Notes under the pieces: model-generated
The model's input: the letters and a program-made list of their open reading frames with translations, nothing else
Database searches by the model: none
What the model was told of the DNA's origin: nothing
Translations under genes and position numbers: made by a program
In this document: positions 56,269-64,000 of the stretch, piece after piece
Numbering within the stretch: the stretch's first letter is position 1
How the letters are laid out: each line of letters starts with the position of its first letter
From: Polyangium jinanense
GTDB lineage: Bacteria > Myxococcota > Polyangia > Polyangiales > Polyangiaceae
Length of the DNA: 64,000 bases
Assembly: GCF_028435365.1 (NCBI RefSeq)
Contig: NZ_JAGTJJ010000022.1
Span: 110,769 to 174,768 of the forward strand
Direction of reading: 5' to 3'

Positions 56269-57048
56269 TCAGAAGTCGCGAATTTTCCAGAGCCCGTGCT
56301 CGCGGATCAAAGCGACCGTACCGCCGGCGCCGTAGGACATCGATGCGCTGTCCCCGGTCTCCTCGATGACGGCCGTCGGGAGCGCGGTGCGAATGGCCTG
56401 GACGATGCGGTTGATCTGGTCCTTCTGCGGGCCTTCCCAGGCCGTGCGGAGTTTTTCCGCTGTGAGCTCCGTGCCGGTCGTCTTCTGCGCGGGCGCGGCG
56501 GTTTTTCCGGCCGGCGCGTTCTCGGCGGGCGCGGCGGGCGCGGGCTCTTCGCCGAGCGTGATGCCTTCTTTTTCGGCGTCGGGGACGTAGCGGAGGATGA
56601 CGTCGTACCGCTTGCGCTCGAAGGCCCGCAAGAAGCCCGCGAGGGCCTGGCGCGGCGTGGCCTGGCTGTAGAGGTCGATCGCGGCGGCGTCGATGCGCCA
56701 TTTGCCGTCCTCGTAGACGAGGAGCAGCTCGTCGCCGTTCGGCAAGCTCACGGTCGCCGTGACGAGCGGATCACTCGCGGGACGCGAGACGGCGCGGGCG
56801 ATCTCGATGACTTCGTCCGGGCTCTCCTTCACCGCGCGGCGAAACGCTTCGAGGGACATCGAGCGCTTGGCGTCGTCGGAGAGCAGGCGGTAGGCGTCGT
56901 CCACGCGGCCTTCTTCGAGGGCGCGCGCGTAGGCGCGGAGCGTGTCGCTCGGCCCTTGCTGGACGAGGGTGCTCGGGCTGCAGGCGGCGCCAAGGAGCGC
57001 GAAGGCGACGAGCCAGGCGGAGAGCTTCACGAGGCGGGCATAACACAT
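56269..57048 (-). CDS. Lipoprotein with NTF2-like domains
   Basis: A 259-aa protein with signal VKLSAWLVAFALL and lipobox LGAAC. Two similar alpha-beta segments (DTLRAYARALEEGRVDDAYRLL... and ALAGFLRAFERKRYDVILRYV...) look like tandem NTF2/DUF4878-type folds, separated by an Ala/Pro-rich linker. The start may be the GTG at 57030 instead of the ATG at 57048. Divergent from hisB. Function unknown. Confidence 0.7.
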   Translation of the reverse strand: MCYARLVKLSAWLVAFALLGAACSPSTLVQQGPSDTLRAYARALEEGRVDDAYRLLSDDAKRSMSLEAFRRAVKESPDEVIEIARAVSRPASDPLVTATVSLPNGDELLLVYEDGKWRIDAAAIDLYSQATPRQALAGFLRAFERKRYDVILRYVPDAEKEGITLGEEPAPAAPAENAPAGKTAAPAQKTTGTELTAEKLRTAWEGPQKDQINRIVQAIRTALPTAVIEETGDSASMSYGAGGTVALIREHGLWKIRDF

Positions 57049-57069
57049 CTACGGACGAAAGGAGCTAGG

Positions 57070-57666
57070 ATGCCCGCCATGCCGCGCGTTGCTCGGGTGG
57101 AACGAGTCACCCACGAGACCCGCATCGCCGTCGAGATCGATCTGGACGGCACCGGAAAAAGCCGCATCTCGACGCCGCTGCCGTTCCTCTCGCACATGCT
57201 CGATCAGATCGCGCGGCACGGGCTCTTCGACCTGACCGTGGAGGCGCAGGGAGACGTGGAGATCGACGGGCACCACACGACCGAGGATCTCGGGATCGTG
57301 CTCGGCTCGGCCGTCGCGCAGGCGCTCGGGGACAAGGCCGGGATCGCTCGGTACGGCGAGGCGACGTTGCCGATGGACGAGGCGCTCGTGACGTGCGCGC
57401 TCGATCTCTCGGGTCGAGCGTATTTCGTGTTTCGCGTGCCGCTCCCGAAGGCGAAGGTCGGGACGTTCGACGTGGAGCTCGTCCCGGTGTTTTTCGAAGC
57501 GTTCGCCCGGTCGGCACAGTGCAACTTGCACCTCAAAATGCACGAGGGCGAGAACCTGCACCACATCATCGAGATCAGCTTCAAAGCCTTCGCGAAGGCA
57601 CTGATGCGAGCGACGCGGATCGATCCACGCGTGGCCGGGGTGCCTTCGACGAAGGGGAGCCTCTAG
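57070..57666 (+). CDS. hisB: Imidazoleglycerol-phosphate dehydratase
   Basis: A 198-aa monofunctional HisB (step 6 of histidine synthesis). Conserved metal-binding blocks are FLSHMLDQIARHG, DGHHTTEDLGI, and ENLHHIIEISFKAFAKAL. GGAG lies 5 nt before the ATG at 57070. It precedes hisH by 2 bp. Confidence 0.96.
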   Translation: MPAMPRVARVERVTHETRIAVEIDLDGTGKSRISTPLPFLSHMLDQIARHGLFDLTVEAQGDVEIDGHHTTEDLGIVLGSAVAQALGDKAGIARYGEATLPMDEALVTCALDLSGRAYFVFRVPLPKAKVGTFDVELVPVFFEAFARSAQCNLHLKMHEGENLHHIIEISFKAFAKALMRATRIDPRVAGVPSTKGSL

Positions 57667-57668
57667 CC

Positions 57669-58313
57669 ATGGCGCGCGTCGTGGTCGTGGATCTCGGAAT
57701 GGGAAACCTGCGCAGCGTGGAGCGGGCGATCACGCGCGCGGCCGAGGATCGCGGCGTGGCAAGCGAGGTCGTTCGCAGCGGGCGGCCCGAGGACGTGCTC
57801 GGCGCGGACAAGATCGTGGTGCCCGGGCAGGGCGCGTTCCGCGATTGCGCGGCGGCACTCGCGGGTGAGCTCGGGGAGGCGCTGCGGGAGGCGGTTCGCC
57901 AGGGGAAACCGTATCTCGGCATTTGCTTGGGGCTGCAAGCGCTGTTCGAGACGAGCGAGGAGGCGCCGGGGGCCGCGGGGCTCGGGGTGTTCCGCGGCGC
58001 GGTGCGGAGGCTCGATCCGGGAGCGGGCGCGGACGTGGTGAAGATCCCCCACATCGGGTGGAATCGGCTGGAAATGAAGCACGCGCCCGAAGGCGCGCTC
58101 GCCGCGTGGGGATCAGAGACGCCGCACGTGTACTTCGTGCACAGCTATCACGCGGTGCCGGAGGATCCGTCGATCGTGGTGGCGACCGTGACCCACGGGC
58201 CGAACGTGGTCACGGCGGCCGTCGCGCGGGACAACGTGACGGCCGTGCAATTCCACCCCGAAAAGAGCCAGGGCGCGGGGCTCGTGCTGCTCGGGGCATT
58301 CGTCGCGGCGTAA
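57669..58313 (+). CDS. hisH: Imidazole glycerol phosphate synthase, glutaminase subunit
   Basis: A 214-aa class I glutamine amidotransferase that feeds ammonia to HisF. It starts VVVVDLGMGNLRSVERA. The nucleophile Cys is in YLGICLGLQALFE and the His/Glu pair in VQFHPEKSQ. It directly follows hisB. hisA and hisF are not in the window, so the his genes are only partly clustered here. Confidence 0.96.
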   Translation: MARVVVVDLGMGNLRSVERAITRAAEDRGVASEVVRSGRPEDVLGADKIVVPGQGAFRDCAAALAGELGEALREAVRQGKPYLGICLGLQALFETSEEAPGAAGLGVFRGAVRRLDPGAGADVVKIPHIGWNRLEMKHAPEGALAAWGSETPHVYFVHSYHAVPEDPSIVVATVTHGPNVVTAAVARDNVTAVQFHPEKSQGAGLVLLGAFVAA

Positions 58314-58316
58314 CGA

Positions 58317-58745
58317 TTACCGCTCGAAGAGCATTGCGGTGAGCAGCGGGTAGAGCTTCCGCACGCCGGGAACGCTCGCGGCCACGGACGAGAGCACGTC
58401 CCAGTGATCGCGGTGGTAGACGACGACGCCGCTCTCCGAGCGGAACTCGCTCACGCCGGGCGCCGTGATCGTGACGCCGAACGGGCCCTCGATCGTCGCG
58501 GTCCACGACAGCATGAAATGGGGCTCTTGGCCGACGAGCGCGAGGTCGTCGAACCGCATTTCACGAAGGCGCTTGAAGAGGTTCTCGTTGATGCGCAGGA
58601 AGCGGTCCTTGCCCGTGACGTCGTTGAAGGGATCCACGAAGCGGACGTCGGGCGCGTAGATCGCGTCGAGGTCCGCGAGGACCTTCTCGCGGCGGATGTG
58701 GTAGGTGGCGAAGAGCGTGAGGATGCGCTCGGGCAGCGTGGGCAT
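58317..58745 (-). CDS. SnoaL/NTF2-like protein
   Basis: A 142-aa protein with the cone-shaped NTF2-like pattern: a long N-terminal helix, DLDAIYAPDVRFVDPFNDVTGKDRF, then beta strands (FMLSWTATIEG, VTITAPGVSEFR, GVVVYHRDHWD). Such proteins bind small hydrophobic ligands or act as isomerases; no catalytic assignment is possible. Convergent with hisH. Confidence 0.75.
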   Translation of the reverse strand: MPTLPERILTLFATYHIRREKVLADLDAIYAPDVRFVDPFNDVTGKDRFLRINENLFKRLREMRFDDLALVGQEPHFMLSWTATIEGPFGVTITAPGVSEFRSESGVVVYHRDHWDVLSSVAASVPGVRKLYPLLTAMLFER

Positions 58746-58768
58746 GCTGCCCGATATAGCATTTGCGC

Positions 58769-60145
58769 TTACGCGATGATCTCGGTGAGCAAGCCTTTCG
58801 GCAGCTCGGGGTCGCCGAAATCGTCGAGCGGGCCTCCCTCGGCATTCTTGCAGCCGAGGGCCGCGCCGATCGTGCTGAGGAGGCGGCCGTTGTGCACGCC
58901 GTTCACGTCGACGTACTGGCCCGTCTTCAGGTAGCCGTTCGCGCCGCCCACGAGGACGTACGGGACGTCGTTGTACGAGTGGTACTTGTTCGCCAGATCG
59001 TTCAGCCAGACCGCGACGCCGAAATCGAGGAGCGATCCGGAGCCGAAATCGTAGGCCGCGAGCTTGTCGAGCAGGTACTTGAACAGGCGCGCGTGGATAC
59101 GGTCGATCTCGTGGTGCAAGAGGTACGCGCCCTCGATCGGCGGGCCCTCGGAGCCGTCGCTGTCGATGCGGTGCGAGATCTTGTGGAAGCTCTTCTGCCG
59201 GACGCCGTTGATGTAATACTCGGTGCTGTCGTTGCCATCGCCGATCTGGAGCGTCACGGCGCGCGTCGTGCCGCACGCCATCGCGAGCGCGATGATGTCC
59301 ATCTGCATCCGCGCGACCTTCTCCAGGTTGTCGTTCGAGCGCGCGTCCGGGCTCATCGCCTCCATCGCCGCGACCTCTTCCTTCGTGAGCGCGCACTGGA
59401 GCCCGACCTCGAGGTCGCGGATCGACTGGAAATGCAGGTCCAATCGATCACGGTCGGCCTTGCCGAGATCGCCGCGCGTCATGAGCGATTGCATCTGCTC
59501 GCGCACGAGGTCGTTCACGCTCTTGCGTTGCGCGGCGAGCCTCTTCAGGACCTCGGGGTCGAGATTCGAGAGGCCGAACAGCGCCTGGTAGGCGTTGATC
59601 GGGTTGTGCTCGGCCGCGCGGATGACTTTCGCGTCGCGGTACGAGAGCACCTCGTTGATGTAGCCGGCCTTCTTGCCCGCATAAAGCGTGAGGGGCTCGA
59701 CGCCCGCGGCGTTGAGCTCGCGCGCGATGCGGTTGTCGATCGACTCGCCCATCGACAGCGATTCGTTGCCGACCGGGTCCGTGGAGACCTTCTGCGCCGT
59801 GAGGCACTGGTTGCCGCCGCCGGAGTGGCCGCAGCCGTTGCCCGGGAACGCGAAGTTGATGCCCTTCACCAGGAGGAGGCGCGAGGCATACGCGCTGAGC
59901 TCGCTGACCGCGCGATCACTCTCGGCGTTCATCGACTCGGTCGTGAGCGCGCCGGTTTGGCTCGGCCAGAACATCTCCGGCTCGTCGTTCGTCTGCTGCA
60001 CGACGCCGTTCGCCTGGCGCATGAAGATCGCGAACGGAGGCACGTCGCCCGGACCGGCCTCGGCCTTGCGCGGCGAGAAGCTCTCCAGGAACGGGAGCGT
60101 GAGGGAGACGCCGAAAAGACCTCGAAGAAAATGACGGCGATTCAT
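58769..60145 (-). CDS. DUF1552 family exported protein
   Basis: A 458-aa protein beginning MNRRHFLRGLFGVSLTLPFLESF, a Tat-like signal with twin Arg. The remainder matches the DUF1552 pattern (FAIFMRQANG, GHSGGGNQCLT, SIDNRIARELN, SLDFGVAVWLNDLANKYHS). It is usually encoded next to DUF1592/DUF1588 proteins in myxobacteria and planctomycetes; its function is unknown. Its ATG overlaps the stop of the upstream gene by 4 bp. Confidence 0.85.
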   Translation of the reverse strand: MNRRHFLRGLFGVSLTLPFLESFSPRKAEAGPGDVPPFAIFMRQANGVVQQTNDEPEMFWPSQTGALTTESMNAESDRAVSELSAYASRLLLVKGINFAFPGNGCGHSGGGNQCLTAQKVSTDPVGNESLSMGESIDNRIARELNAAGVEPLTLYAGKKAGYINEVLSYRDAKVIRAAEHNPINAYQALFGLSNLDPEVLKRLAAQRKSVNDLVREQMQSLMTRGDLGKADRDRLDLHFQSIRDLEVGLQCALTKEEVAAMEAMSPDARSNDNLEKVARMQMDIIALAMACGTTRAVTLQIGDGNDSTEYYINGVRQKSFHKISHRIDSDGSEGPPIEGAYLLHHEIDRIHARLFKYLLDKLAAYDFGSGSLLDFGVAVWLNDLANKYHSYNDVPYVLVGGANGYLKTGQYVDVNGVHNGRLLSTIGAALGCKNAEGGPLDDFGDPELPKGLLTEIIA

Positions 60146-61818
60146 GGCGCGACCTCCACGGGGCGGCGGGTCGAGAAGGCGTCGGAGGAGACGAGTTCGA
60201 GCAGGAGGTCCTTGACGGACATGCCGGTGCGCGAGGCCTCGCCGAGCTTCGTGATGAGCGCGGCGTCCTCGACCTCGGCGTCCCTGCCGTAGGCGAACTC
60301 GAGCCAGTTCTTCGCGAAGCACTCGTTCGCCTCGCGGCTCTCCGCGAGCAATTGGCTCCACGAGATGGCGTCGCTGAACGTCGCCATCCCGCCGCCGATC
60401 GGATACGCATCCGCGGCGTTGACCGGGAAGCCGTTGTCCTCGGACCGATAGCGGCCGATCGCGTCGTAGTTCTCGAACGCGAAGCCGGCCGGGTTGATGA
60501 GCGTGCCGTGGCACGAAGCGCCGCACGTGCCCTTGCCCGTGTGGGCGGCGACGATCTCGCGCGTGGTCTTGCCCTCCACGGGCGGGAGCGGCGGGACGTT
60601 GTTCGGCGGCGGCGGCAAACGCGCGCAGAGGACACGCAGGTTCACGAAGACGCCGCGGTGGATCGGATCGGACGCGCGGGCCGTGCCGTTCGCCGCGAGG
60701 AAGCCGGCGCGCGTGAGGATGCCGCTGCGTTTCTCCTTGTCGAGCTCGACCTTGCCGAACTCGGCGCCGTTCGGGGCTTCGACCTCGTAGATGGGCGCGA
60801 GTCTGTCGTTCAGGAACGCGGTGCGCGAGGTGAGCAGCTCGTGGAAGCCGCCCTCCTGCTCGAAGACCACGTCCTCGACGAAGAGCTCGGCCTCGCGAAT
60901 GAGGTCCTGGCCGATCTCGGGGACGAACTCGGGGAAGACGGCCGGATCCTTGTAGAGATCACCGAACTTCCGCCAGTCGAAGAGCTGGCTGTGGAACGAG
61001 AGGATGACCGCGCGCGCCTGCGGATCCGCAAGCATGCGCTCGGCATGGGCGCGCAGGCCCTCCTTCGTGTCGAGCTCGCCCGCTGCGGCGGCCTCGAAGA
61101 GGACGTCGTCGGGCATCGTGTTCCAGAGGAGGTACGAGAGCCTCGAGGCAAGCTCGTAGGCGGCGAGCGGGATGAGGCCATCGGGGCGCGGTTTGCGCGT
61201 GCCCTCGACGCGGTAGATGAAATGCGGCGACTGGAAGAAGGCCGAGAGGACGTGCTCGACGCCGGCGAGGAAGGGATCGCCGTCGATGAGGGACGGGGCC
61301 TCGTTGAAGAGCGCGACGTGTGTGTCGATCTCCTGGGCCGTGAGGGGGCGGCGATACGCGCGTTTGCCGACGGTCTCGATGAAGGCGCGGGCGCGGGCCT
61401 CATTTCCTTGTCCCTCGTCGGCCGGCACGAGCGCCGCGACCTTCGCGGGATCCGAGACGACCAGGGCCGCGAGCTCCTCGGCGGCGCGCTGGTAATCGGC
61501 CCACAGGTTCGGCGTGACGGAAAGAACGACCTCGTTGTTGTCGAAGACGCCGCCGAGCGGATCTCCGGTGAACGACGCCGAAAATCCCGGGCGCTCTTCG
61601 AGGCGCAATACATCACGCACAGAGTTTTCCCATTGCGCATGGGTCAAGCGCGGGAAGGCGCTGCGCTCGGGAACCGATTGAACGGCTGCTTGATCATCCG
61701 TCGAACCGCCGATCGTCCCGACGCACGAGGGCAAGAGACAAGCGAGGACGAGCGCTCCGGCGCGTAGAAGCGTCGGAATGCGGCGCATGACGGAGGAAGG
61801 GGCGCTAAGAGTCTCCAT
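60142..61818 (-). CDS. DUF1592/DUF1588/DUF1585-type lipoprotein
   Basis: A 558-aa exported protein, signal RIPTLLRAGALVLACLLPSC with lipobox LLPSC; the start at 61818 is preceded by GGAGG. Ordered blocks match the planctomycete-type domains: RLTHAQWENSVRDVLRL (DUF1587-like), KRAYRRPLTAQEID (DUF1595), HFIYRVEG...ASRLSYLLWNTMPDD (DUF1592), NRLAPIYEV...RSGILTRAGFLAANG (DUF1588), CGASCHGTLINPAGFAFENYD (DUF1585-like, with a CxxxCH haem-like motif). Role unknown, possibly periplasmic redox or polysaccharide breakdown. Coupled to the DUF1552 gene. Confidence 0.88.
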   Translation of the reverse strand: METLSAPSSVMRRIPTLLRAGALVLACLLPSCVGTIGGSTDDQAAVQSVPERSAFPRLTHAQWENSVRDVLRLEERPGFSASFTGDPLGGVFDNNEVVLSVTPNLWADYQRAAEELAALVVSDPAKVAALVPADEGQGNEARARAFIETVGKRAYRRPLTAQEIDTHVALFNEAPSLIDGDPFLAGVEHVLSAFFQSPHFIYRVEGTRKPRPDGLIPLAAYELASRLSYLLWNTMPDDVLFEAAAAGELDTKEGLRAHAERMLADPQARAVILSFHSQLFDWRKFGDLYKDPAVFPEFVPEIGQDLIREAELFVEDVVFEQEGGFHELLTSRTAFLNDRLAPIYEVEAPNGAEFGKVELDKEKRSGILTRAGFLAANGTARASDPIHRGVFVNLRVLCARLPPPPNNVPPLPPVEGKTTREIVAAHTGKGTCGASCHGTLINPAGFAFENYDAIGRYRSEDNGFPVNAADAYPIGGGMATFSDAISWSQLLAESREANECFAKNWLEFAYGRDAEVEDAALITKLGEASRTGMSVKDLLLELVSSDAFSTRRPVEVAP

Positions 61819-62020
61819 GCCGGCCACCTCCAGGGCTTTGGCAATCACGGTGGTATGCCGGGTGTCCACGCGCGTCAACGCGCAATCACGGCTTCCGATC
61901 CAAGGGACCGCCGATTCCTTTGGAGCCCACACGAATTTCGCAATGGCATGGTATTTTGGTGCCGAGGGTGGTCCTGCGGAGGGCTTTACCCCCGGGCAGG
62001 GGCCCCTGTAGGCTCACGCC

Positions 62021-63397
62021 GTGCTTTTGATGAACGCGGTGCCGCGAAGGGCGGCGAATCGCTCGCGATCCACGCGAGCGGCGGCGTGGGCCTTCGCGCT
62101 TTCGACGCGCCTCGCGGCGCCAGTCCTGGGCTTCGTTCTGGCGAGCGCGCCGGCTTCAGCGTCAGCCGCGGAACCAGCGGCGAAGAAGGTGCTGGCCGTG
62201 CACGTGGAGGGCCAGGACGCAGACGCGGTGCGCGAGGCCATCGAGGCCACGCTGCCCGATCGGATCGTCGTGGCCCCGACGAAGGAGTTCGCGGCGGCGC
62301 TGAAGAAGGCAGGCCAGTCGAAGCCACTCGGCGCCGCGATGACGAACCCGAAGCAACGCGACAGGCTCGTGCCGCGCGTGCAGCAAGCGGCGTCGATCAT
62401 CGACGCGGGCGCGGTGCTCGTGGGCATCGTGCAGAAGGTGCGCGGCGAGAAACGCGTGCACCTCGTCTGGGTGAACGCGGAGGACGACGCGACGCCCGTC
62501 GACGAGGCGGTGTCGCTCAAGGGTTCCGAGGACGAGCAGAAGAAGGCGATCGCCAAGGCGATCACGAACGCGGTCGAGACGTACGCGCCGGCGCCGCCGC
62601 CCGAGCCCGAGGAGACAACGCCGCCTCCGCCCGACGAGACGAAGCCGAAGGAGGAGGCGCCTTCGGGCCGCGTGCGGCATCAAGCGGGATCGTCGATCGT
62701 GTCGGCGGAGGTCGGCTTCGAGCTCGGCGGGCGCGTGTTCACGTACTCGGACGGGATCTCGGGGAACCTGCGGCGCTACGACGTGTACGCCGCGCCCGTG
62801 GCAGCCGTGCAAGTCGAGGTGTTCCCAGCGGCGATGACGACGATTCCCGTGCTGCGCGATCTCGGGATCTCGGCGGGCTACGCGCGCGCGTTCGGGCTGC
62901 AATCCGCGACGGAAGGCGGCGATCCGGTGGACACGGTCTACCAGCGGATCACGGCGGCGCTGAAGTACCGGATCCCGCTCTCGCGGCCGACGGGGCCCGT
63001 GATCGGCGTGCTCGGCGGGGTCCGGTGGCAGACGTTCCAGATCGACGCACCCGGCGCGCTCAGCAATCAGGTGGCAAGCGTGGACTACCTGGCGATTCGC
63101 GCGGGCGTCGACGGATGGATCCCGATCGGGCCGGTCGCGGCGATCCTCGGGTTCGAGTGGCTCGAGCCGCTCACGACGGGCGCGGTGTACGATCGGTTCT
63201 CGGGCCCGAAGGTGCATGGGATCACGGCGGCGGCGGGGCTCGCCGTGCGCTTCGAGTCGGGGCTGCAGATCCGGCTCACGGGCCACTACGATCGGTTCTT
63301 CTCGGACTTCGATCCCGTGCTCGGCGACGCGTACGTGGCGGGCGGCGCGCTCGACCAGTATTTCGGTGTCCGGCTCGGCCTGGCCTACATGGATTGA
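62021..63397 (+). CDS. Outer-membrane beta-barrel-like protein with N-terminal periplasmic domain
   Basis: A 458-aa protein with a signal peptide (APVLGFVLASAPASASA). A roughly 140-residue soluble domain (VLAVHVEGQDADAVREAIEA) and a Pro/Glu-rich linker lead to a C-terminal half of about 10 amphipathic beta strands (SAEVGFELGGRVFTY, RLTGHYDRFF) ending in YFGVRLGLAYMD, like outer-membrane barrels. The start is the GTG at 62021 or the ATG at 62030. It is followed after 7 bp by a lipoprotein gene. Confidence 0.75.
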   Translation: MLLMNAVPRRAANRSRSTRAAAWAFALSTRLAAPVLGFVLASAPASASAAEPAAKKVLAVHVEGQDADAVREAIEATLPDRIVVAPTKEFAAALKKAGQSKPLGAAMTNPKQRDRLVPRVQQAASIIDAGAVLVGIVQKVRGEKRVHLVWVNAEDDATPVDEAVSLKGSEDEQKKAIAKAITNAVETYAPAPPPEPEETTPPPPDETKPKEEAPSGRVRHQAGSSIVSAEVGFELGGRVFTYSDGISGNLRRYDVYAAPVAAVQVEVFPAAMTTIPVLRDLGISAGYARAFGLQSATEGGDPVDTVYQRITAALKYRIPLSRPTGPVIGVLGGVRWQTFQIDAPGALSNQVASVDYLAIRAGVDGWIPIGPVAAILGFEWLEPLTTGAVYDRFSGPKVHGITAAAGLAVRFESGLQIRLTGHYDRFFSDFDPVLGDAYVAGGALDQYFGVRLGLAYMD

Positions 63398-63404
63398 GGA
63401 GACG

Positions 63405-63929
63405 ATGATGAACGCGCGCTTCCTTCGTATCTGCGTCGTGGCGCTCTCCGCGCCTCTCGTCGTCGCATTCGCGGCTGGTTGTCCAGGCACGTTGACCGAG
63501 GAGGAGAAGGCGATCTTCCAGGGCGGCGGCGCTTGCCCAGACGTGCCCGCGATGCTCGCCGCGAAGTGCGGCACGGCGAACTGCCACGCGTCCGGCTCGA
63601 CGACGGTGGACCTCGCCTCGCCGAACCTGGAGTCGCGGCTCGTGAGTGTCGCGGGGACCGAGTCGTGCGGGAGTGTGATCCTGGCGAACCCAATCGATGC
63701 GGCGGGCAGCCTGATCTACGCGAAGCTCCTAGATCCGCCGCCGTGCGGACTGAAGATGCCGCTCGGCGGGTCGATGAGCGATCTCGAGATCAACTGCGTG
63801 AAGCTCTGGATCGAGAGCCTCGATCCAAACGCGGGCCCCGGCTCGGGCGGCATGGGCGGCATGGGCGGCGCCGGTGGCATGGGCGGCGCCGGCGGTATGG
63901 GCGGCGGCATGGGCGGCGCCGGCGGGTGA
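63405..63929 (+). CDS. Lipoprotein with Cys motif and Gly/Met-rich tail
   Basis: A 174-aa protein with signal RICVVALSAPLVVAFAAGC (lipobox AAGC) and GAGGAG before the ATG. The core has CGTANCHASG, a CxxxxCH motif like that of cytochrome-related domains in DUF1592-type systems, and further Cys residues (CPDVPAMLAAKC, PPPCGLKMPLGG). The tail is a repeated GGMGGAG. Downstream of the barrel gene in one operon. Haem binding is possible but not shown. Confidence 0.75.
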   Translation: MMNARFLRICVVALSAPLVVAFAAGCPGTLTEEEKAIFQGGGACPDVPAMLAAKCGTANCHASGSTTVDLASPNLESRLVSVAGTESCGSVILANPIDAAGSLIYAKLLDPPPCGLKMPLGGSMSDLEINCVKLWIESLDPNAGPGSGGMGGMGGAGGMGGAGGMGGGMGGAGG

Positions 63930-63937
63930 AGCCCCCT

Positions 63938-64000
63938 TTCGCCCGGGGTCGACCCCCGGCGAAGGTAAGGGAGGACCACCTTCGCCCGGGGTCGACCCCC
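63938..64000. repeat. Direct repeat with self-complementary core at the right edge
   Basis: A 20-bp sequence containing CCCGGGGTCGACCCC occurs at 63938 and again at 63981. Each copy can form a hairpin, so this may be the terminator of the lipoprotein gene followed by a second copy. Confidence 0.5.

Overview
The window is high-GC DNA, almost certainly from a large-genome myxobacterium (Polyangia/Sorangiineae-like). I infer this from the gene content: several Hanks-type Ser/Thr kinases with Pro-rich, TPR or ATPase tails, Gly-rich and Cys-rich lipoproteins, a DUF1552/DUF1592-type pair, a hybrid histidine kinase coupled to Lon, and dense GC-rich coding on both strands. No taxonomic search was possible.

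Region 1 (1-2.35 kb): a partial membrane protein, an ABHD18-like alpha/beta hydrolase and, divergently, a 336-aa protein that is clearly a stripped-down paralogue of the RNA polymerase beta' N-terminal clamp. It keeps the sigma-binding coiled coil but has neither the zinc ribbon nor the catalytic core.

Region 2 (2.4-9.3 kb): an array of 29 recognisable tRNAs plus one tRNA-like RNA, all on the minus strand. It covers Ser, Leu, Pro, Arg, Glu, Gly, Ala, Asp, His, Thr, Asn, Lys, Tyr and Gln; I found no Met, Ile, Val, Phe, Trp or Cys tRNA. Embedded in it are an HNH nuclease gene, a 552-aa Ro60/Rsr (TROVE-vWA) gene, two paralogous small ORFs in a tandemly duplicated unit with its own sigma70-like promoter and terminator, and several strong hairpins. 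Just downstream of ro60 lie two RNAs that share a module (GACAA-TCGTC ... GGTTATC ... TTGTC). One is an 82-nt end-paired hairpin with a U-rich tail. The other is an otherwise perfect tRNA cloverleaf whose anticodon stem is interrupted by 52 nt. They are candidate Y RNAs, one free-standing and one tRNA-embedded. This locus is the most interesting part of the window.

Region 3 (9.3-27.1 kb): a mostly empty 0.9-kb spacer, a DUF2505-like protein, a type II NADH dehydrogenase, a Cys-rich lipoprotein, a small membrane protein, TPR and kinase genes, a lipin-like (LNS2) lipoprotein, a 1630-aa TamB-family protein, a DUF1285-like protein and a methyltransferase.

Region 4 (27.2-43.5 kb): a pyk - kinase - TPR-protein minus-strand cluster with a 4-bp coupling, lysA, rpsO-pnp, a zinc-ribbon kinase, ruvX, hisS coupled to an exported repeat protein, an SGNH hydrolase and a PAS-STAS protein. 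An almost perfect 37-bp palindrome separates lysA from pnp.

Region 5 (43.5-64 kb): a 1328-aa kinase-ATPase-TPR regulator in one operon with the PAS-STAS protein, a TPR protein, a translationally coupled lon - membrane gluzincin - hybrid histidine kinase operon, an NTF2-like lipoprotein, hisB-hisH, a SnoaL-like protein, the DUF1592/DUF1552 pair, and an outer-membrane barrel with a Cys-containing lipoprotein at the right edge.
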